NCBI GenBank assembly: GCA_022241785.1
Contig: JAKOMP010000009.1
Coordinates: 835 to 64,834, forward strand
Direction: 5' to 3'
Origin: Cyanocohniella sp. LLY
GTDB taxonomy: Bacteria > Cyanobacteriota > Cyanobacteriia > Cyanobacteriales > Nostocaceae
DNA: 64,000 nucleotides
Below are positions 57,827 to 64,000 of the stretch, one piece after another. The stretch's first letter is position 1, and the number at the start of each line of letters is the position of its first letter. The position numbers and the translations under genes were made by a program. The notes under the pieces were generated by a model. The model ran no database searches, was not told where the DNA came from, and saw only the letters and a program-made list of their open reading frames with translations.

Positions 57827-58948
57827 ATGATTCATTCCCATACCCCATCCCCCGACAGTTCCTATATTCGTCCTCACCGAAGAGGGAAGCATAAAATTTT
57901 TATTGGTATGGCTCCCGGTGTGGGTAAAACTTATAAAATGCTCGAAGAAGCACATCAACTCAAACAAGATGGTATTGATGTAGTTATCGGGATATTAGAA
58001 ACTCATGGACGCAAAGAAACGGCCATGAAAGCTACAGGATTAGAAATAATTAAGCGCAAAGCCTTTATCCATCAGAACGTCACCCTAGAGGAAATGGACA
58101 CAGATGCAATTGTGCAACGTTTACCCCAATTGGTGTTAGTGGATGAACTGGCTCATACTAACGTTCCTGGTTCCTCACGAGAAAAGCGCTATCAAGACGT
58201 AGAGGTAATTTTAGCCGCCGGAATTGATGTTTATTCCACTGTGAATATTCAACATTTGGAAAGTTTAAACGACCTTGTAGCTAGAATTACTGGTGTGGTG
58301 GTGCGAGAGCGGATTCCTGATTACTTACTTGATGAAGCTGATGCTGTTGTTGTCATTGATGTTACCCCAGAGACTTTAGAAGAACGTTTACGAGAAGGCA
58401 AAATTTACGCTCCTGATAAAATCGAACAATCCCTAAAAAACTTTTTTCAGCGTCGTAATCTCATTGCTTTAAGAGAACTAGCATTACGAGAAGTTGCAGA
58501 TACAGTTGAGGAAGAAGCAAACACCGCTAATTTTGTCGGACAAAATTGTAATATTCACGAAAGAGTGTTAGTGTGTATCTCTACTTATCCTGATTCGGCG
58601 CAATTATTACGTCGAGGCGCACGGATTGCTAATTATATGAATGCGCGACTGTATGCTGTATTTGTAGCCAATCCTGAACGATTTCTCACTAAAGAAGAAA
58701 GTTTGCATATCGATACTTGTGAGAGATTATGCCGAGAATTTGGTGGTGAATTTGTATATGTTAAAAGCCCAAATGTTGCTCAAGAAATTTCTCAAATAGC
58801 AGCAGATTATCATATTACACAAATTATTATTGGTGAAAGCCAGCAGCCCAGATGGAAAAGATTTTTTAAAATGTCTTTTACTCAACAAATCATAGATTTA
58901 ATTAGAGATAAAAATATTGATTTACATATTATAGCTACTAAAAATTAA
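57827..58948 (+). CDS. kdpD: Truncated KdpD (sensor domain only)
   Basis: 373 aa, against about 900 for full KdpD. Present: the N-terminal KdpD domain with Walker A-like GMAPGVGKTYKML (about 27-39) and LVDELAHTNVPGS, then a USP-like domain (VLVCISTYPDSAQLLRRGA to the end). Absent: the four membrane helices, GAF and histidine kinase. The stop is genuine, and no kinase fragment follows. A KdpD of this short form is known from Anabaena kdp operons, so this is the group's normal state rather than a fresh deletion. It may sense K+ or c-di-AMP and act on another protein. Confidence 0.93.
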   Translation: MIHSHTPSPDSSYIRPHRRGKHKIFIGMAPGVGKTYKMLEEAHQLKQDGIDVVIGILETHGRKETAMKATGLEIIKRKAFIHQNVTLEEMDTDAIVQRLPQLVLVDELAHTNVPGSSREKRYQDVEVILAAGIDVYSTVNIQHLESLNDLVARITGVVVRERIPDYLLDEADAVVVIDVTPETLEERLREGKIYAPDKIEQSLKNFFQRRNLIALRELALREVADTVEEEANTANFVGQNCNIHERVLVCISTYPDSAQLLRRGARIANYMNARLYAVFVANPERFLTKEESLHIDTCERLCREFGGEFVYVKSPNVAQEISQIAADYHITQIIIGESQQPRWKRFFKMSFTQQIIDLIRDKNIDLHIIATKN

Positions 58949-58996
58949 GCAACTATGCAGTTAATATTCAGAGTAGCTCTACATTGAAAAACATTA

Positions 58997-59713
58997 TTAA
59001 ACAGTAGTAGACTCCGGCAGTTCAAACTTATAACCGTAGCCGCGCACAGTCTTAATAAACTCAGGAACCGTAGTATCAACTTCCAACTTCTTGCGAAGCT
59101 GACCTATATGTACATCAACCACCCGTCCATCTCCCACATATTCGCAACCCCAGATTTTTTGAATTAACTGGGGACGACTCCAGGCTTGACCAGGATGACT
59201 TGCTAAAAAATGTAAAATATTAAATTCCAGGGCTGTTAATGTTAGAGGCTTATCATTAAGTTTTACCTCCCGACCATCTGGGTTAATTGCCAATTGATTG
59301 AACACCAGACGCTGTGATGGAGAAGGGTTTACACAACGGATACGTCTTAACAGTGCTTGTACTCTCACTTCAACTTCTGCCAAGCTGAAAGGCTTTGTTA
59401 AAAAGTCATCTGCACCTGCGGAAAGGATTTTAATTTTATCGGCTTCAGCAGTTCTCCCAGTTAATATCATTACTAAGACATCAGTGCGACTCTGCATTTC
59501 CTGACAAAGTTGATAACCACTGGTATCTGGCAAATTCCAATCCAGAATTACTAAAGCTGGCTGGAACTGATCAAACAACGACAAAGCCGTCTTACCATCT
59601 GCCGCAGACTCTATGTGATATTTTCGACTTAAAAAACGATATATCAAATTGCGGATGCCGAAGTCGTCATCGACAACCAGGATTTTCGGATTTGTAGTAG
59701 GAAGCATAACCAT
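58997..59713 (-). CDS. OmpR/PhoB-family response regulator
   Basis: 238 aa: receiver with VVDDDFGIRN and phosphoacceptor Asp58 (LVILDWNLPD), Lys in FLTKPFSLAEVEVR, then a winged-helix domain (GDGRVVDVHIGQLRKKLE, TVRGYGYKFELP). No kinase gene is next to it. It converges with the truncated kdpD, 48 bp apart. Position makes it a candidate for the missing KdpE role, but the sequence alone does not show this. Start could be ATG 59713 or 59707. Confidence 0.92.
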   Translation of the reverse strand: MVMLPTTNPKILVVDDDFGIRNLIYRFLSRKYHIESAADGKTALSLFDQFQPALVILDWNLPDTSGYQLCQEMQSRTDVLVMILTGRTAEADKIKILSAGADDFLTKPFSLAEVEVRVQALLRRIRCVNPSPSQRLVFNQLAINPDGREVKLNDKPLTLTALEFNILHFLASHPGQAWSRPQLIQKIWGCEYVGDGRVVDVHIGQLRKKLEVDTTVPEFIKTVRGYGYKFELPESTTV

Positions 59714-60487
59714 AACGTTTTAGCCTGTTTCGGATCTGGCGATTGACTATGGGCCGTAGCTTTTACCCTTCTTTACTGCCAGCCTTTCACCAGATGGATT
59801 TAATTAACGTGTAGCACCTTACAGAAAAGGTAGGTTCTGACGGGTAGTCTGGGAGAATACTTAAACTTGGGTAAGGAATGCGCTGAATATCCCTATTAGA
59901 TATAGGTCTGGCACGTTTATGAGGGTAAGTGCAACTAAGTCCACAAAACGCCTGATGCCAAAAGCTTGGTTCGGAGTTTTGATTTGCGCTTACCTGAACG
60001 GAGGATGTAAATGTAGATAAAAAAATTAACTGTTGCCCGATATTACCTCTGTGGTACTTAGCTACACTTAATTTTCTATTAATTTTAAAAAAAGTTCAGC
60101 TATTATAATGCATGAATAATGTATGACTTTTGTATAAGTTTGGTATGTTTTTCATATTTAATCATGTATTTTCAAATCTTTATACTTAAGCAAAGCGTAT
60201 TTTTAGCAGTACTTACTCAGATACAGTTAATCTTTAAATTGACTACAAAACTGCAAGGTCATCACAATGATCAATTTTCTAGTGGCGTGGCACAGCTACT
60301 CTGGCATTACAGGAATCCTATTTAATTTTTGTTAGTGTAGCCTGCACTAAGGGCTGAAAACCTCAGTACAACTCAAATAGCCCAATTTCCTCTTGCCTAT
60401 TTGCCTACGCATACTTCTACTCCCTGGTTGCTTGTTCTCGGCTTTACAAGTAATTTGAGCAAATATGTCCAATAATTAGCTGAGAGC
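59714..60487. other. Long gene-free gap
   Basis: 774 bp between the OmpR-type regulator (minus) and the NACHT gene (plus). I see no supportable ORF (a 68-codon frame at 60119 looks random), no tRNA and no STRR array. It must hold both promoters. A weak CCTAT/ATAGG hairpin occurs at about 59899. Confidence 0.5.
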
Positions 60488-62884
60488 ATGACAAGTCAAG
60501 GACTAAGAGCATCGCCAGAAGGTATCAAAGCAGCAAAAACAGCTTTAACTGACAAAACCTTAAGTCAGCACAAATTAGCAGTCACCTTAGGTATCACACG
60601 CCAACCAGTTTCTAAGTTTTTCGCAGGTGAACCAGTTTCTCGCAGTTGTTTTGTGCAAATTTGCCAACAGCTAGGATTATCTTGGCAAAAGGTTGTCAGT
60701 ATACCTGACGATGAGACATCTGAGATCACGGCTAAAGACAAGTTTAACGATGTTGACATCAATACACTGGTGGAGAAAGTACGTCAAAAGCGCCAAGATA
60801 AAATTACCCATCAGTGTGGCACTCTGCAAATGTTGGATATTGCCCCAGTCATTCCTCTAAATAACATCTATACAGATATCACTGTTTGCGAAGAAATAAG
60901 TAGCCAACAATGGCTAGATATTGCCGATTTAGCACCAGACTTTAGCCACCAGTCAAACGTTCATTCACTTACAGAAATCAATAACCTGAATAAATTACCT
61001 GGTTTAGAAGCTGTATCTCGGTACTCAAAGTTAATGGTGTTGGGTAAACCGGGTTCCGGTAAAAGTATATTTTTGCAATATCTAGCTACTGAATGCAACA
61101 AAGGAGAATTGCAACCAAAGCGGATATCAATTTTCATCCGACTACAAGAATTTGCTGAAGATACTCAAGATGATGGTGAATTGTCTTTACTGAAATATAT
61201 TACCCAGGAATTTTTCAGTTCTGGTATTGAAGAAAAGGCAACTGCAACCATACTAGCTGAGGGGAAGGCCCTGATTTTATTAGATGGCTTAGATGAAGTG
61301 CCATATGCATATGTGAATCAAATGAACAGGGAACTTCGCAGATTTACTCAAACTTATTACAAAAACCAGTTTGTCATTAGCTGTCGGCTAGGGTACCAAA
61401 ATTATAGATTTCCAGGATTTACTCAAGTTCAAATTGTAGACTTTAACAATAAACAAATTGAAGTTTTTGTTAAAAACTGGTTTGTAGCAGTAGCTCATCA
61501 ATCCAGAGAAGCTGGAGAAAGCATAGGTAATTTATTTTTTCATCAACTGAATCTGCTAGAAAATCAGCCAATTAAAGAATTAGCTATCACACCAATCTTG
61601 CTACATCTAATTTGTTTAGTTTTTAGAGTCAAATCTGAATTACCATCCAACCCTGCCAAGTTTTATGAGCAAGTTTTAAATGTTTTATTAGTGAAGTGGG
61701 ATGAAGTCAGAGGTATTCAACGAAATCAGATTCATGGTGATTTGAGCTTAGAACGAAAAAAAAAATTACTGTCTCAGATTGCAGCTAGTACTTTTGAAGA
61801 AAAAAGTTATTTTTTTAAAATACCAGAAATTCAGCACATTATTGCTAACTATATCTATTCAGATACAGAACAATACCAACAAGATATTGCAGCATCGTTG
61901 AAGGTGATTGAGGTTCAAAATGGTTTATTAGTAGAAAGGTCACGGGAGATTTACTCATTTTCTCATTTAACACTGCATGAATATTTAACTGCTAAAAATA
62001 TTGTAGAAAATTTCCCATACCAAGCTTGTAATAATTTGGTGAAACATATCACTGATGAGCGCTGGCGGCAAGTATTTTTGCTTACCGTGAATATGTTACC
62101 CAATGCTGAAGATATGATATGGGCGATGAAGAAAAAGATTGATTCAATAGTGGCAAATGATGAAAAAATACAAGCTTTGCTGATTTGGTTATCTAGAAAA
62201 GCTCAATCAGTCTCTACTAGTTATCAAGCAGTAGCTCTGCGTGCGTTTTATCTAGTTTGTGTTGGACGTACTCCGCAGGAAGAACCTTTTGAAAAGAGTA
62301 TTTTTTATGCTGCTTCTACATATGAACACAAAATTATCAGGAGTGATAATGTTTTTATTCATACGCCTAGTTGTGACCTAGAGTGGGCCCTTGTGGGTAA
62401 TATAGCTTTTAATCCTGATCTAGCCCTTGACGAATTTTTAACTAGTACTCTCATTTGTGCAATCGAGCTAAACTTGGCTGTTGAGTCTACGCTTGATGAT
62501 GCTATTACTCTTGATCATATTCAAGCTTTGAAAATTGCTTTAAGTCAAGCTTTAAATCTGGTTACACAAAATGATTTGAAGGGAAAATTACAAAGTCTTG
62601 AAAAAGAATTGCCTCATTTCAATAGTAATTCAGAAAAATTTTGCCAATGGTGGCGATCTAAAGGTAAAGACTGGATTAGAAATTTAAGAAAAACTTTGAT
62701 TTATTATCGCAATATTGCTCATGATTGGCAGTTCAATAAACAGCAAATAGAATTATTACAGCAATATTATTATGCTAATAAATTAATAATAGATTGCTTG
62801 AATCAATCTGCAAACATTAATCCAGCTACCCAACAAGAAATTCAAGAAAGTTTGTTATTAACATTTAAAGAAACTAATAAATAA
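60488..62884 (+). CDS. HTH-NACHT NTPase (NLR-like)
   Basis: 798 aa. Residues about 10-65 form a Cro/XRE-like HTH (TLSQHKLAVTLGITRQPVSKFFAG). A linker follows, then a NACHT domain: Walker A VLGKPGSGKSIFLQYL (about 183-198), Walker B ALILLDGLDEVPY (about 258-270), and the FVISCRLGYQNY and LTPILLHLICL-type elements. The helical NACHT-associated part has SFSHLTLHEYLTAKNIV (about 498-514). The last 280 residues are helical, with no recognised repeats. STAND ATPases of this form are abundant in Nostocales. Some bacterial NACHT proteins defend against phage. The gene is alone on its strand and AT-rich, with 774 bp upstream. Confidence 0.9.
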   Translation: MTSQGLRASPEGIKAAKTALTDKTLSQHKLAVTLGITRQPVSKFFAGEPVSRSCFVQICQQLGLSWQKVVSIPDDETSEITAKDKFNDVDINTLVEKVRQKRQDKITHQCGTLQMLDIAPVIPLNNIYTDITVCEEISSQQWLDIADLAPDFSHQSNVHSLTEINNLNKLPGLEAVSRYSKLMVLGKPGSGKSIFLQYLATECNKGELQPKRISIFIRLQEFAEDTQDDGELSLLKYITQEFFSSGIEEKATATILAEGKALILLDGLDEVPYAYVNQMNRELRRFTQTYYKNQFVISCRLGYQNYRFPGFTQVQIVDFNNKQIEVFVKNWFVAVAHQSREAGESIGNLFFHQLNLLENQPIKELAITPILLHLICLVFRVKSELPSNPAKFYEQVLNVLLVKWDEVRGIQRNQIHGDLSLERKKKLLSQIAASTFEEKSYFFKIPEIQHIIANYIYSDTEQYQQDIAASLKVIEVQNGLLVERSREIYSFSHLTLHEYLTAKNIVENFPYQACNNLVKHITDERWRQVFLLTVNMLPNAEDMIWAMKKKIDSIVANDEKIQALLIWLSRKAQSVSTSYQAVALRAFYLVCVGRTPQEEPFEKSIFYAASTYEHKIIRSDNVFIHTPSCDLEWALVGNIAFNPDLALDEFLTSTLICAIELNLAVESTLDDAITLDHIQALKIALSQALNLVTQNDLKGKLQSLEKELPHFNSNSEKFCQWWRSKGKDWIRNLRKTLIYYRNIAHDWQFNKQQIELLQQYYYANKLIIDCLNQSANINPATQQEIQESLLLTFKETNK

Positions 62885-63067
62885 AGGTTTGCGAGCTTAT
62901 TTTTATGAAAAAAACTAATAAAAATATGTGTTAAAAGATATTTTTTTAAAATAAAATTTAAATCTATCGCAAGAAAGAGACTTATTATAATATTCATCCC
63001 TACGAAAGATAAAATCAAAATGTATATTTTGCTAATTTAATGATAGTAATATCAATCACAAATAGTT

Positions 63068-63523
63068 ATGAATAGTAATCCCCTTGAGAATATTATTCCG
63101 TCACAGCCACCAATAGAACCACAATCTGACGCTTATGCAGTTAAGTCTCGTTTAGAATGGGGTGAACCAGCTTTTACCATGTTGGATGTACGCGATCGCA
63201 TGGCCTACAATCAGGGTCATATCATGGGCGCCATGGCCATGCCAATGGATGACTTGGTAGACCGAGCCGCTTCATCTTTAGAAAAGAAGCGTGACATTTA
63301 TGTTTATGGCGCCAACGAACAAGAAACTGCTCAAGCGGCACAAATGCTCCGTGCGGCTGGATTTGTCCATGTATCTCAACTCATAGGTGGTCTAGCCGCA
63401 TGGAAGGAAATTGGCGGGCCCACAGAAGGGATTATTGAATCCAGAACTCCCGCAGGTGCAGATGACCATAATGTTGTATCGCGGATGCAAAATCACTTAG
63501 AGAATCTTGATAAAAAAGCCTAG
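63068..63523 (+). CDS. Rhodanese-like domain protein lacking the catalytic cysteine
   Basis: 151 aa with one rhodanese domain at about 22-120: TMLDVRDRMAYNQGHIMGAM, RDIYVYGANEQETAQAAQ, GFVHVSQLIGGLAAWKEIGG. In active sulphurtransferases the 'vvyC' Cys begins the loop; here that place is Gly81 (VYG). So it is not a thiosulphate sulphurtransferase in the usual sense and is more likely a binding or regulatory domain. The C-terminal tail is hydrophilic. Located between the NACHT gene and an RNase D-like gene, with no operon evidence. Confidence 0.88.
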   Translation: MNSNPLENIIPSQPPIEPQSDAYAVKSRLEWGEPAFTMLDVRDRMAYNQGHIMGAMAMPMDDLVDRAASSLEKKRDIYVYGANEQETAQAAQMLRAAGFVHVSQLIGGLAAWKEIGGPTEGIIESRTPAGADDHNVVSRMQNHLENLDKKA

Positions 63524-63623
63524 ATTTCAGGTCAATAGTTACTATATGTAGTGTCTTTTACTTTGATGCCGGGCAATACATCGGTATAAAAAGCGTTGTC
63601 ATTTGTAACTATTGACTGTCTGC

Positions 63624-64000
63624 TTAATGCTCAAAGACATCTTTATACTGCAATAAATCTAAGGAAACTAATGTCGGGAGAACGTGAAAGCATTCTTGAG
63701 CAATTTCCCAACGTTCCTCCCGTTTGAGCATAGCGGTTAGTTGCTGCTGGATACCGAGTAAGTAACGGACATCATTGGCGGCGTAGCTTAATTGAGCCTC
63801 CGACAAATTAGCGGCGTTACCCCAATCAGAACTTTGAGCGCTTTTATCTAGTTCCACTTGTGTCAACTCTTGCACCACATCCTTGAGTCCGTGACGATTG
63901 GTGTAAGTACGAGCTAGTTTACTGGCAATTTTGGTACAAAAAACAGGCTGCACCTGAATCCCCAAGTTGTAGCGTAAAGTCGCAACATCGAAACGAGCGA
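63624..64000 (-). CDS. RNase D-like 3'-5' exonuclease, 5' end outside the window
   Basis: The frame runs off the right edge, so only the C-terminal 125 or so residues are visible (start with ARFDVATLRYNLGI). DEDD-family motif III is present as YAANDVRYLLGIQQ, preceded by GLKDVVQELTQVELDK and SDWGNAANLSEAQL, as in RNase D and cyanobacterial relatives. No HRDC domain follows: the protein ends soon after motif III (stop at 63624-63626), so this is the short form. Substrate RNA unknown. Confidence 0.9.
   Translation of the reverse strand, partial: ARFDVATLRYNLGIQVQPVFCTKIASKLARTYTNRHGLKDVVQELTQVELDKSAQSSDWGNAANLSEAQLSYAANDVRYLLGIQQQLTAMLKREERWEIAQECFHVLPTLVSLDLLQYKDVFEH

Noticed and set aside
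57827-58948. Recent frameshift or truncation of kdpD
   Set aside because: No kinase remnant follows, and short KdpD proteins are known in Anabaena, so this is the normal form of the gene.
60119-60325. 68-codon ORF in the gap before the NACHT gene
   Set aside because: No ribosome site, random hydrophobic composition and no family resemblance in an AT-rich gap.

Overview
The window comes from a filamentous, very probably heterocyst-forming cyanobacterium of the Nostoc/Anabaena (Trichormus) group. The evidence is photosystem I (psaK), cytochrome b6f (petM) and NDH-1 (ndhD) genes, the cyanobacterial alkane pair (aldehyde-deformylating oxygenase and acyl-ACP reductase), abundant HIP1 octamers (GCGATCGC), heptameric STRR repeats of the GGGAGTA type, a DevBCA-type exporter operon and an Anabaena-style kdpABGCD locus with a kinase-less KdpD. 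No rRNA, tRNA, CRISPR array, transposase gene or phage gene was recognised. Both window edges cut genes: a GNAT acetyltransferase on the left and an RNase D-like exonuclease on the right.

Layout. 0-7.2 kb: GNAT fragment, anmK carrying an in-frame repeat insertion, a putative HTH protein, a large filamentous-haemagglutinin-type exoprotein with a small acidic protein upstream, and a lone sugar ABC permease. 7.3-13.6 kb: fatty-acid/alkane and housekeeping genes (ADO, AAR, accA, an SDR, folE, trpF, psaK). 14-23.9 kb: site-2 protease, lipoate ligase family protein, YbjN protein, Rieske oxygenase, a toxin-antitoxin patch (dead HigB-like gene plus a PemK/MazF pair), Ser/Thr kinase, ligA and an Eis-like acetyltransferase. 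24.2-27 kb: a DNA methyltransferase with a long C-terminal extension that may be a nuclease, and a Uma2 nuclease-like protein. 27-34 kb: ndhD, thrB, vapBC, parDE and thrS. ParDE lies between two 42-bp direct repeats, one of which is the 3' end of thrS. 34-38 kb: two small cyanobacterial families (DUF2605, DUF2973), a K+ channel and argD. 38-42.4 kb: a TetR-controlled HlyD/DUF2834/DevC/DevA exporter operon. 42.6-48 kb: DUF2237 protein, an NrrA-like regulator, nadK, a Ycf39-like SDR, petM and pdxA. 47.9-59.7 kb: a two-component pair divergent from a long kdp operon, and an OmpR-type regulator convergent with it. 60.5-64 kb: an HTH-NACHT ATPase, a degenerate rhodanese and RNase D.

How the genes work together. 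The kdp locus is the most unusual unit. It starts with a small protein that resembles a TrkA-C/RCK-C domain, then runs kdpA, kdpB, kdpG(F) and kdpC. Four genes not known from kdp follow (a membrane protein, a GT-A-like glycosyltransferase, two small conserved proteins) before the truncated kdpD. Because KdpD lacks a kinase domain, signalling must come from elsewhere, and two orphan regulatory units border the operon. Accessory and defence-like content (three toxin-antitoxin modules, a methyltransferase-plus-extension fusion, a NACHT protein) is scattered singly among housekeeping genes rather than forming one island. Short repeats occur throughout, and in at least two genes they contribute coding sequence or the stop codon.
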